DNA from: JAICKN01 sp036491415
GTDB lineage: Bacteria > Acidobacteriota > Terriglobia > Terriglobales > Acidobacteriaceae
Direction of reading: 5' to 3'
DNA: 29,795 nucleotides
NCBI GenBank assembly: GCA_036491415.1
Contig: DASXCC010000257.1
Span: 1-29,795, forward strand
The notes beneath the pieces are model-generated. The model saw only the letters and a list, made by a program, of their open reading frames with translations, ran no database searches and was not told the origin of the DNA. Position numbers and translations under genes: made by a program. Positions 1 to 6,589 of the stretch are shown here, piece by piece; positions within the stretch are counted from its first letter, which is position 1; each line of letters starts with the position of its first letter.

Positions 1-491
1 GTTTCTGCTTGCACGCGTTGCTGATCGGAAGCGACCCCCGATTTCGCCAGCTCTACCGTGCGATGGCTGTCGCTTTCAATCTGCTGCAGCATGGCTTCGG
101 CCTGCAAAAGTTGAGCGCGGGAGGAAGCCAGCTTGGCTTCTGATCCGGTTACGCTGCTGGTCGTGGAACCGCTGGTGGCCTGGCTGGTGGCTTCCGTGGC
201 GGCGACCTGAGAACGAAGGCTGTCGATGGTGGCAGCTGCGGCGTGCGCCTGGGCTTCCAATTCCGAAGGATCAAGAACGGCGATCAAATCGCCCTGCTTC
301 ACCTGCGAGCCTTCATCCACCAGAAGTTTAGAAATGCGGCCTTCGGTCTGCGGGCTGACGATCACCTGGTTCGCATCCACCGTTCCAATCAAAATTAAGT
401 CGCTCGAATGCGGCGTGGAGACGAAATAGTAGACAGCAGAAATAATGATGATGATTCCCAAAATCACGAATACTCGGTTACGAGCGTTCAC
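1..491 (-). CDS. HlyD/EmrA-type membrane-fusion (periplasmic adaptor) protein, 3' part outside window
   Basis: This is a partial gene running off the left edge, with about 163 N-terminal residues visible. A GTG start at 491-489 overlaps the TGA stop of the upstream TetR gene in a GTGA, with an AAAGGAG ribosome site about 6 bases before it. Residues 1-25 are a short basic stretch followed by one hydrophobic anchor (VFVILGIIIIISAVYYF). Residues 35-75 form a biotinyl/lipoyl-like half motif (GTVDANQVIVSPQTEGRISKLLVDEGSQVKQGDLIAVLDP) typical of HlyD/EmrA/YbhG adaptors. After that comes an Ala/Gln/Ser-rich alpha-helical hairpin (SRAQLLQAEAMLQQIESDS). Family members bridge an inner-membrane ABC or MFS exporter to an outer-membrane channel. 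The exporter itself is presumably beyond the left edge. Co-transcription with the TetR gene suggests drug or toxicant export, as in the E. coli cecR-ybhG pair. The substrate is unknown. Confidence 0.88.
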   Translation of the reverse strand, partial: MNARNRVFVILGIIIIISAVYYFVSTPHSSDLILIGTVDANQVIVSPQTEGRISKLLVDEGSQVKQGDLIAVLDPSELEAQAHAAAATIDSLRSQVAATEATSQATSGSTTSSVTGSEAKLASSRAQLLQAEAMLQQIESDSHRTVELAKSGVASDQQRVQAE

Positions 492-1213
492 TTGCGTTCT
501 CCTTTGCGAGCTCTTGGAACACCGGTGGGGGAACTGCCACGCGTAGTGGCTGGTGAACTAACTGGTGAACTAAAAAGAGCCGCAGAAATAAAATCAAGTA
601 CCGCCGTGCGGCGTTCCGCCAGCCGTTGCGGGGTCAGTGGATCTTCTCCCGTCATCAGCTTGATGACGGGAACCGTGTTGAAATAAAAAACAATCACAGA
701 AATCATGGACGAGATAAATTGCATAACATCCACCGGGCGAAAGTCTCCCGCGGTTTGTCCCTTCCGCAGCACATCGGCAATTTTTGCAAACAGCGGGCGG
801 AAATATTGCTGCACAATCCGCTCGAACTGCGCCGTGTTTCCAGCGCGCGCGCGGGTTAATTCGGCATGCACAATCCGTGGATACAAGGCGTTATTGGCGA
901 TGTAATCAAAGTGTGCCCCGGCATAAGCAAGAATTTTTTCGCGCGGAGGCAGGCCGCTGTCAAGCGTCACATAAATCGTATCAGCCAAGCCGCTGAACAC
1001 ATGATCCAGCACCGCCCGGTACAGCGCTTCTTTGTCTTTGAAGTAGTAATAAAGCAACGCTTTGTTCACATGGGCGCTGCGGGCGATGGCGTCCGTGCGC
1101 GCTCCGGCAATTCCCTCGCGGGCAAATTCCTGCGCGGCGGCATGCAGGATGGCAGCGCGGCTTTCTTCCGGCTGTCGCCGGGAACCGAGGCGGGATAAGG
1201 CGTGTGATCGCAT
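488..1213 (-). CDS. TetR/AcrR-family transcriptional repressor
   Basis: 241 residues. Residues about 17-63 are the TetR N-terminal helix-turn-helix domain (ESRAAILHAAAQEFAREGIAGARTDAIARSAHVNKALLYYYFKDKEALYRAVL). The remainder is a helical ligand and dimerisation domain, with a low-complexity Ser/Thr/Pro-rich end. The gene overlaps the following HlyD-type gene by 4 bp, so the two are translationally coupled and the repressor probably controls this efflux unit. The ATG at 1213-1211 has no Shine-Dalgarno sequence. The perfect TATAAT at 1238-1233 places the expected transcript start near 1226, so the mRNA would have a very short leader. An inverted repeat overlaps this promoter, consistent with autorepression (inference). 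The inducer is unknown. Confidence 0.9.
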   Translation of the reverse strand: MRSHALSRLGSRRQPEESRAAILHAAAQEFAREGIAGARTDAIARSAHVNKALLYYYFKDKEALYRAVLDHVFSGLADTIYVTLDSGLPPREKILAYAGAHFDYIANNALYPRIVHAELTRARAGNTAQFERIVQQYFRPLFAKIADVLRKGQTAGDFRPVDVMQFISSMISVIVFYFNTVPVIKLMTGEDPLTPQRLAERRTAVLDFISAALFSSPVSSPATTRGSSPTGVPRARKGERK

Positions 1214-1214
1214 T

Positions 1215-1236
1215 TAATTAACCAGTTAGTTAATTA
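1215..1236. promoter_or_regulatory. Inverted-repeat operator, probably bound by the adjacent TetR protein
   Basis: A perfect 8-bp inverted repeat TAATTAAC-N6-GTTAATTA lies between the -10 box and the ATG of the TetR gene, overlapping the -10. Size, symmetry and position fit a TetR-family autoregulatory operator. Binding by this particular protein is inferred from position. Confidence 0.65.
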
Positions 1237-1262
1237 TAAATAGAAGCTCCTGCGAAATGCAA
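1233..1262 (-). promoter_or_regulatory. Sigma-70-type promoter of the TetR/HlyD operon
   Basis: On the minus strand a consensus -10 TATAAT lies at 1238-1233. It is preceded by an 18-bp spacer and a -35 TTGCAT at 1262-1257. The predicted start near 1226 is only about 12 nt from the TetR ATG and lies inside the inverted-repeat operator. Confidence 0.6.
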
Positions 1263-1307
1263 CTCAATTTCGGAACTGGAATGAAGAAGAAACGAACTTC
1301 CAGTAAA

Positions 1308-1316
1308 TGTTAGAAT
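1308..1316 (+). promoter_or_regulatory. Extended -10 promoter for the SpoIIE-type phosphatase gene
   Basis: TGT-TAGAAT forms an extended -10 (TGn plus hexamer) about 30 bp before the TTG start of the phosphatase gene. No good -35 is visible, which is acceptable for extended -10 promoters. Confidence 0.4.
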
Positions 1317-1345
1317 ACGCGGCACTTCTGAGATCATAGATTTCC

Positions 1346-3928
1346 TTGCCCTCGAAAAGGCCAATTCTCCTCTACTGCGTTCTGGCATTCCTGCTGGCGA
1401 TCACATGTGTGTATGAAGCCGCCTATTGGCGGACAATCCTGCAGCTCGACCGCTTTGAAGTTCCAACCGTTGCCATGAAAGCCGCGAGCAACGAGATCGA
1501 CGTGAAAAACTCCGGCAGCAGCATCGGACTGAATCCAGGAGACCGGTTGCTTGCGGTGAATGGAGTTCCTTATCGCGGAGAAGCCACGCTTTACTCCGCC
1601 TACCACGGCGTCAATGTGGGCGTCCCGATCATGCTGGAGGTCCAATCGGCGGAAGGCGTACACACCGTTGCTCTGCCTGTGACGCTCGCGCATATAACTT
1701 TTTGGGATAGAGTTGCGTCCTCAATTTTGGAATTCCTGCTGCCAGCGCTTTGTTTGTTATTGGGCTTCTGGGTGGTGGCTGTACGCCCGCATGATTTCCT
1801 GGCATGGCTTCTGCTCGCGCTCATGATGGCGGTGCCACAACTGTTCGAAAATTACCGCATTCAGGGATGGCCTGCGGGATGGCGGGATGTAGCCATGCTG
1901 TATCACTCCAGCTTGGGATACGTGTTTACCATCGCCATGTTCTTTTTCGGCCGCTACTTTCCTGAACCATTTGATCCGCAACTCATCTGGGACAAAATAT
2001 GGAGAGTCATACAGTGGGCTCTTGTCGTTCCTTTCGCGGTTTTACAAGTTATCGCAATCATTATCTCAATCGGCGATCTGGACCACTACCAGGCCGTTGC
2101 GCCCCTCGCCCATTTCTTTTTCGATCGGTTGGCCCACGTAATTCCCGTAGTTCCTTTCGTGCTCGTCAGTACTTTTTTTGCTGCAATCTTCATGAAGTAC
2201 AGCTTAAGCAAATCTGCTGATGCGAAACGAAGGCTGCGGATTTTGTATTGGGGAGCGACAGTCGCATGGACGCCTGCGTTTTTCATCGCTGTCTACGCCG
2301 CCTCCCTGGGACAGAAGAACATGGATCGGGTCGTTCCCGGATGGGCAGTGATTGCGGGCTTTTCCCTTCTTACCCTGTTCCCGCTGACACTTGCTTACGT
2401 GATTGTTGTACAAAAAGCGATGGATGTCCGGTTGGTCTTGCGGCAAGGGTTGCAATACGCCTTTGCTACCTCAGGAGTGCGCGTCATCCAGATTATTGCA
2501 GTCAGCATTCTTGTTATTTCCGCGGTTGGATTTTTGGGCGCTCCCAGCCACAGCCGTACGTTGAAAATCTGTGCGATGTTGCTGGGCATCGGCATGATGG
2601 CCAGCATCGGGAAAGTTTCTCATGAGCTGCGCGTGCGGGTTGATAGGCGTTTTTTTCGCGAAGCGTACAACGCCGAGCAGGTGCTTACTGAGTTGAGTGA
2701 GCAGGTGCGTTCCATCGTAGAGCCGAAGTCGTTGCTGCAAACCGTGGCTTCGCGCATCGCGGAAACGCTGCATGTGCCGCGGATTGCCGTATTGTTGGGC
2801 AGTGAGATGTATCGCCCGGCATATGCCCTTGGCGAAGGAGATGTTTCGGACGTTGAATTTCTGCGGACCACGGGGACGGTAAAACTTTTACAAAGAGAAA
2901 AAGCGCCGGCGTTGGTGTATCCGAAAGACCGCGATTCGTGGATCTATCGCGAGCCGGAGGTCAGCGAAAAAGAGCGTCGTGATTTGTCGCGGCTTGAGGC
3001 CGAACTTTTATTGCCGCTCAGCGTCAGGAACAAATTGCTGGGTTTTATTTCTTTAGGCCCCAAGCGGTCCGAGGAGCCTTACACCAGCTCTGACATGCGC
3101 CTGTTGAAATCGCTGGCTGCGCAAACCGGGCTGGCGCTGGAAAATGCTGACCTCATGCGGACAGTCGCCGATGAGGTTGCGCAGCGCGAGCGTTTGAATC
3201 GTGAAGTTGAAATTGCGCGTGAAGTGCAGGAAAGATTGTTCCCCCAGAAGCTTCCGGTGATTGCTGGACTCGATTACGCGGGGCATTGCCGCCCTGCGTT
3301 GGGTGTTGGCGGCGACTATTATGACTTCCTGGCCCTGCCCCAGGGGCATTTAGGTGTAGCGATTGGGGATGTTTCAGGCAAAGGCATTGCCGCCGCGCTC
3401 ATGATGGCCAGTTTGCAGGCTTCGTTGCGCGGAGAAGCCACGCGCGGGCCTGAGAATCTTGCGGTTGCTATCGCGAATATCAATCGCCTGGTGTATGAGG
3501 CGTCTTCAGATAATCGTTATGCGACATTTTTTTACGGTCAGTACGATCCCACGACGCGTAACTTTGATTACGTAAACGCAGGCCACAACCCGCCGATGGT
3601 TTTTCATTGCACTGACAAAAACCCAAAAGTCACGCGTCTTGAAGTCGGAGGTACCGTAGTGGGGTTGCTGGAAAGTTTCGCATACGAACAAGGCTCCATT
3701 TCATTGCAAATGGGAGATACTCTCGTCGCCTTTACCGACGGCATCAGCGAGGCGATGAATTCTTCCGATGAAGAATGGGGGGAGACGCGCATGATGGTAG
3801 CGATCCAGCAATGCGACAACATGAATGCCGATCAACTGATGCAGCAGATTTTTACCGATGCCGATCAATTCGTTGCCGGAGCGAAACAGCATGACGACAT
3901 GACGGTCGTCATTCTAAGAGTTCTCTAG
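1346..3928 (+). CDS. Membrane PP2C/SpoIIE-type Ser/Thr phosphatase with PDZ-like and GAF domains (RsbU-like)
   Basis: 860 residues. The start is TTG: an in-frame stop lies 3 codons upstream, and the next ATG is at residue 44, past the first membrane segment. Order of parts: TM helix at 6-26; periplasmic PDZ-like domain at about 45-112 (GSSIGLNPGDRLLAVNGVPY); about seven TM helices at 122-425; GAF domain at about 445-600; short coiled coil at 605-630; PP2C/SpoIIE catalytic domain at 640-860. All metal-binding motifs are present: GGDYYD (655-660), GDVSGKG (674-680), NAGHNPP, FTDGISEAMN and DDMTVVIL at the end. Family members dephosphorylate anti-sigma-factor antagonists in partner-switching stress pathways. 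An extracytoplasmic signal sensed by the PDZ/TM part is plausible but unproven. No anti-sigma or STAS gene lies nearby, so the target is elsewhere. The gene stands alone and converges with the peroxiredoxin remnant. Confidence 0.93.
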   Translation: MPSKRPILLYCVLAFLLAITCVYEAAYWRTILQLDRFEVPTVAMKAASNEIDVKNSGSSIGLNPGDRLLAVNGVPYRGEATLYSAYHGVNVGVPIMLEVQSAEGVHTVALPVTLAHITFWDRVASSILEFLLPALCLLLGFWVVAVRPHDFLAWLLLALMMAVPQLFENYRIQGWPAGWRDVAMLYHSSLGYVFTIAMFFFGRYFPEPFDPQLIWDKIWRVIQWALVVPFAVLQVIAIIISIGDLDHYQAVAPLAHFFFDRLAHVIPVVPFVLVSTFFAAIFMKYSLSKSADAKRRLRILYWGATVAWTPAFFIAVYAASLGQKNMDRVVPGWAVIAGFSLLTLFPLTLAYVIVVQKAMDVRLVLRQGLQYAFATSGVRVIQIIAVSILVISAVGFLGAPSHSRTLKICAMLLGIGMMASIGKVSHELRVRVDRRFFREAYNAEQVLTELSEQVRSIVEPKSLLQTVASRIAETLHVPRIAVLLGSEMYRPAYALGEGDVSDVEFLRTTGTVKLLQREKAPALVYPKDRDSWIYREPEVSEKERRDLSRLEAELLLPLSVRNKLLGFISLGPKRSEEPYTSSDMRLLKSLAAQTGLALENADLMRTVADEVAQRERLNREVEIAREVQERLFPQKLPVIAGLDYAGHCRPALGVGGDYYDFLALPQGHLGVAIGDVSGKGIAAALMMASLQASLRGEATRGPENLAVAIANINRLVYEASSDNRYATFFYGQYDPTTRNFDYVNAGHNPPMVFHCTDKNPKVTRLEVGGTVVGLLESFAYEQGSISLQMGDTLVAFTDGISEAMNSSDEEWGETRMMVAIQQCDNMNADQLMQQIFTDADQFVAGAKQHDDMTVVILRVL

Positions 3929-3962
3929 AGACGTAGTCCCGCTTAAACCATCTCCTCAATCA

Positions 3963-4030
3963 TGTCATGCCGACCGGAGCAAATCATCGCGAACGCGATG
4001 ATCCGCGAAGTGGAGGGATCTTTGCGCTTA
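3963..4030. repeat. REP-like palindromic intergenic element between convergent genes
   Basis: A perfect 9-bp inverted repeat with a 2-nt centre (ATCATCGCG-AA-CGCGATGAT, 3983-4002) is embedded in GTCATGCCGACCGGAGC at its left and GCGAAGTGGAGGGATCTTTG at its right. The phrase 'gaagtggagggatct' resembles interspersed extragenic repeats that I associate with acidobacterial genomes (recollection, not searched). It sits between two converging genes, the usual place for REP-type elements, and could also act as a bidirectional 3' hairpin. No second copy was seen in this window. Confidence 0.5.
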
Positions 4031-4093
4031 CTCTAGATTTGTATAACCGTACAGTCATGCCAAGCGCTCGCATGGGGCACGGTATTCCAGTGC

Positions 4094-4608
4094 TTAAGCC
4101 CTTAACTTTTCCAATGCCTTGAAGATTTCCGCGCTTGGGCTGCGGTCGCTCTGGGTGTGACTTTTGTAGATGTAACGCACCCGCGCCTCGCGATCCACCA
4201 CGATGGTTGCCGGATGCGCGATGTCCAGCGCATCGATGGCGACCCGATGATAGAGGCCATAAGCTTTGATCACTGAACGGTCTTCATCCAGCATAAAGGG
4301 ATAAGCAATCGGATGCGACTCGAAGTACTTTTCCGGCTTCCACATGCCGCCGAGCTTCTCCGCAGCGATGTAAACGAGTTTCGCTCTCGCCGCCTTTATA
4401 TCTTCTTGGAGCATTTCGAGTTCGGCCATACGTTTGCGACAGTTCGGGCACCAGGTACCCCGCATGAATTCAAGAATGACCGAGAGTCGGCGGTCAACTC
4501 AGCGAGCGAATAAGTTTTATGAGTGTTTGCCGCAGTGAGCCGGAAATCCGGCGCCCGCGAACCCATTCCCAATGTGTCCGTAGTGTTCTGCACATTGGAG
4601 TACGCCAT
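4094..4608 (-). pseudogene. AhpC/TSA-family peroxiredoxin-like protein, split by a frameshift
   Basis: Two overlapping minus-strand frames together make one protein of about 171 residues. 4608 to about 4480 encodes the N-terminal part (GMGSRAPDFRLTAANTHKTYSLAELTADSR). About 4480 to 4094 encodes VILEFMRGTWCPNCRKRMAEL and the rest of the thioredoxin fold (FMLDEDRSVIKAYGLY, HPATIVVDREARVRYIYKS). The frame changes between codons for TADSR and VILEF, near 4480. Restoring one missing base joins them. The GTWCPNC motif holds the active-site Cys pair and is intact. The family reduces peroxides or acts as thiol oxidoreductases in the cytoplasm. The gene follows the sulfur-carrier gene by 72 bp on the same strand and may share the SAM-riboswitch transcript. 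Recent pseudogene versus assembly error cannot be decided here; both halves look under normal constraint. Confidence 0.85.
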
Positions 4609-4680
4609 AGATTTTCTATCGGATGGAGCGTTCGAAGATTTTAGCGACTAAAGTAACCCAAGCCGATTACCGAAGTAAAA

Positions 4681-4962
4681 CTAGTTACTTCCGCCCGCAA
4701 TCGACGGAACCAGCAGAACTTCATCGCCATCCTGAAACGCGTAGGCATTCCCGCCCAGAAAACGAATATCTTCTTCATTCACGTACACATTCAGGAAGCG
4801 GCGAATCTGTCCGGCTTCGTCGCGCAGGTGCGGCTTAAGATCAGGAAAATTCTGATCGAGCGCCGAGAAAAGCTCATCCAGACACTTCGCCGAACATTCA
4901 AATTTGGCCGCGCCGGAAGTATGCCGGCGCAACGCGGTCGGGATTAAAACGCTGATGCTCAT
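4681..4962 (-). CDS. MoaD/ThiS-family ubiquitin-like sulfur carrier protein
   Basis: 93 residues, beta-grasp family. It starts with the strand MSISVLIPTALRRHT. The middle has helix-rich LDELFSALDQNFPDLKPHL and RRFLNVYVNEEDIRFL. It ends with the family signature GDEVLLVPSIAGG at residues 79-91. The C-terminal diglycine (G90-G91) of such carriers is adenylated by a ThiF/MoeB-type E1 enzyme and converted to a thiocarboxylate that donates sulfur. Here two further residues, S92-N93, follow the diglycine, so a JAMM/Mec-type peptidase would have to trim it, as known for QbsE, HcyS and similar carriers. The closest functional analogue by sequence feel is mycobacterial CysO, which feeds the PLP enzyme CysM. 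The gene begins 6 bp after the stop of the threonine-synthase-like PLP gene, under the same SAM riboswitch. No E1 or peptidase gene lies in this window. Confidence 0.87.
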   Translation of the reverse strand: MSISVLIPTALRRHTSGAAKFECSAKCLDELFSALDQNFPDLKPHLRDEAGQIRRFLNVYVNEEDIRFLGGNAYAFQDGDEVLLVPSIAGGSN

Positions 4963-4968
4963 TGAAAA

Positions 4969-6240
4969 TTAAGCCTCCACGACTTCGGGCACATTTAATG
5001 TCTTCTGCAAGTATGCTTCAAATTCTGCGAACCGCGGCGCAATTGGTTCTTCCACTTCATATTTATCGGCCAGCGCGTCGGTGGTTTTCAAACCATTTCC
5101 GGTAATGCTGAGCACTGTTGTTTCGTCGGGGGAGATGCGGCCCGACTTCAGCAACTTGCGTGCGCAACCCACAGTCACGCCGCCAGCGGTTTCGGTAAAA
5201 ATGCCTTCCGTCTCCGCCAGAAGCTGCATGGATTCGACCACTTCCGCGTCGGATACATCTTCCGACCATCCGCCGCTTTTGGTGATGGTCTTGATTGCGT
5301 AATGTCCGTCCGCCGGATTCCCGATCGCCAGCGACCGCGCAATCGTCGAAGGTCGCTGCGGCTCAATGTCAGGATTGCCGGCTTTTACAGCGGTAGAAAT
5401 CGGCGAGCATCCCGTGGCTTGAGCTCCAAAGAATTTCACCGGCTTCGGTTCCACCAAGCCGAGGGTCACGAGTTCTTCAAACGACTTTTTGATCTTAGTA
5501 ATTAACGACCCGCCCGCCATCGGCACAACAACATTGTCCGGCAAGCGCCAGCCCAATTGTTCCGCGATCTCATATCCGTGGGTCTTCGAACCTTCCGCGT
5601 AATACGGACGAAGGTTCACATTCACGAACCCCCAGTTGTGTTCATCTGCAATCTGCGAGCAGAGCCGATTCACCTGGTCATAGCTTCCGGAAATGCGGAC
5701 CAGCTTCGCGCCGAAAACTTGTGTGCCCAAAATCTTTGCGGCTTCGAGGTCCGCCGGAATAAAGATCCACGCCTTGAAGCCATTGCGCGCCGCATGAGCG
5801 GCAACCGCGTTCGCCAGGTTCCCAGTCGAGGAGCAGGAGACAATTTCAAATCCAAAAGCTTTTGCCTGCGCCAGCGCGACGGCAACGACGCGATCTTTAA
5901 AGCTCAACGTCGGCAGGCAGACGGCGTCGTTTTTCAAATACAGATTCTTTGTGTTTACGCCCAACTGTTTCGCCAGCTGCGGTGCGCTCACCAACGGCGT
6001 AAAACCCACAGGAAGGGAGGGCTCATAACCGTCAGGCAACGGGAGCAGGTCAGAATAGCGCCACATGCTGGCCGGACCTTGAGAAATTTTCTCGCGGCTA
6101 ATGCGCGGACGAATCGCTTCGTAGTCGTAATAGACTTCGAGCGGCGAAAAGCACTCTTCGCAAATTGAGCGAGGCTGGTTGCCCCAGCTCTTATTACATT
6201 CCCGGCAGCGTAATTCGTAATGCGGCATTGGCAAGCTCAC
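4969..6240 (-). CDS. thrC: Threonine synthase-like PLP enzyme (fold type II) under SAM riboswitch control
   Basis: 423 residues. A zinc-ribbon-like pair of CxxC motifs occupies the N-terminus (C12-x2-C15, C27-x2-C30). The PLP-binding Schiff-base lysine is K115 in LPTLSFKDR. The cofactor-phosphate or substrate loop is SSTGNLANAVAAHAARNG (137-154). MAGGSLITKIKK and TETAGGVTVG follow. Threonine synthase converts O-phosphohomoserine to threonine; relatives in the same fold perform beta/gamma replacements with sulfur donors. The listed start is GTG. An in-frame ATG 12 bp later (6228) is an alternative, and neither has a clean ribosome site. The leader holds a SAM-I riboswitch and terminator, and the next gene is a MoaD-like sulfur carrier. 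These two facts fit a role in homocysteine/methionine formation at least as well as one in threonine synthesis. Homology supports ThrC; the true substrate pair is open. Confidence 0.85.
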   Translation of the reverse strand: MSLPMPHYELRCRECNKSWGNQPRSICEECFSPLEVYYDYEAIRPRISREKISQGPASMWRYSDLLPLPDGYEPSLPVGFTPLVSAPQLAKQLGVNTKNLYLKNDAVCLPTLSFKDRVVAVALAQAKAFGFEIVSCSSTGNLANAVAAHAARNGFKAWIFIPADLEAAKILGTQVFGAKLVRISGSYDQVNRLCSQIADEHNWGFVNVNLRPYYAEGSKTHGYEIAEQLGWRLPDNVVVPMAGGSLITKIKKSFEELVTLGLVEPKPVKFFGAQATGCSPISTAVKAGNPDIEPQRPSTIARSLAIGNPADGHYAIKTITKSGGWSEDVSDAEVVESMQLLAETEGIFTETAGGVTVGCARKLLKSGRISPDETTVLSITGNGLKTTDALADKYEVEEPIAPRFAEFEAYLQKTLNVPEVVEA

Positions 6241-6297
6241 TTTCCCGATTCATGCCGCTGTGGACGAGCGTATTTAAAATACCGCTAAAATACGAAA

Positions 6298-6320
6298 CCT
6301 CTTTCCCGGACGGAAAGAGG
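6298..6320 (-). terminator. Second hairpin in the riboswitch leader
   Basis: A perfect 9-bp stem (CCTCTTTCC / GGAAAGAGG) with a 5-nt loop is followed on the minus strand by a broken U-tract (TTTCGTATTTT). It lies downstream of the main terminator and 57 bp before the PLP-enzyme start. It may be a back-up terminator or a translation-control hairpin. Confidence 0.5.
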
Positions 6321-6358
6321 AATAAGAAAACGAGATGCTAAAAATGCCTGTCATCTCG
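6321..6358 (-). terminator. Rho-independent terminator of the SAM riboswitch expression platform
   Basis: On the minus strand a stem CGAGATG (6358-6352) pairs with CATCTCG (6337-6331) and is followed at once by TTTTCTTATT. It begins 1 nt after the aptamer P1 helix. This is the layout of an OFF-type transcription-terminating riboswitch: SAM binding stabilises P1 and permits the terminator. Confidence 0.78.
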
Positions 6359-6359
6359 A

Positions 6360-6473
6360 TCTCATGTTCCCCCGTTGTTCCGGGCGAGAGTTGGCACCTG
6401 CAATAGGGATATATGATCCCGACCCGGTTGCCGTGGCGTCTTAGGGCTCGTCCCTCAGCCACTCTGCATGAAA
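6360..6473 (-). promoter_or_regulatory. SAM-I (S-box) riboswitch aptamer
   Basis: Read on the minus strand. P1 pairs TTTCATG (6473-6467) with CATGAGA (6366-6360). The conserved GAGGGACGAGCCC (6456-6444) with the closing GTGGC/GCCAC helix gives P2 and the kink-turn region. Next come GGCAACC (6432-6426) and a P3 hairpin GGGAT/ATCCC. The invariant J3/4 block AGGTGCCAACT (6399-6389) and P4 (CCCG/CGGG) are followed by GAACATGAGA. These blocks match the S-box consensus in order and spacing. S-box RNAs switch off methionine, cysteine or SAM biosynthesis and transport genes when SAM is high. The regulated genes here are the threonine-synthase-like PLP enzyme and the sulfur carrier. Confidence 0.93.
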
Positions 6474-6504
6474 TCTTGTCTGCTCCGAAGAGCCGACAGA
6501 CAGT

Positions 6505-6534
6505 ATGTTATCGAGAAGGCAAACAGCGCGTCAA
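6505..6534 (-). promoter_or_regulatory. Promoter of the SAM-riboswitch transcription unit
   Basis: On the minus strand a -35 TTGACG (6534-6529), an 18-bp spacer and a -10 TAACAT (6510-6505) lie about 32 bp before the aptamer. A small UUCG-capped hairpin (GCTC-TTCG-GAGC) lies between promoter and aptamer. Confidence 0.55.
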
Positions 6535-6589
6535 GGCGGAATTTGCCTGTATGCTGCTTAGTGTTCGCCCGAGAAGCAAAAGTTTGCGC

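Noticed and set aside
4672..4691. Hairpin GAAGTAA/TTACTTC over the sulfur-carrier stop as a terminator
   Set aside because: AT-rich short stem without a following U-tract; it may only slow transcription before the peroxiredoxin gene.
5557..6168. 203-codon plus-strand open frame opposite the threonine-synthase-like gene
   Set aside because: Antisense shadow of a strongly conserved enzyme; no ribosome site or domain.
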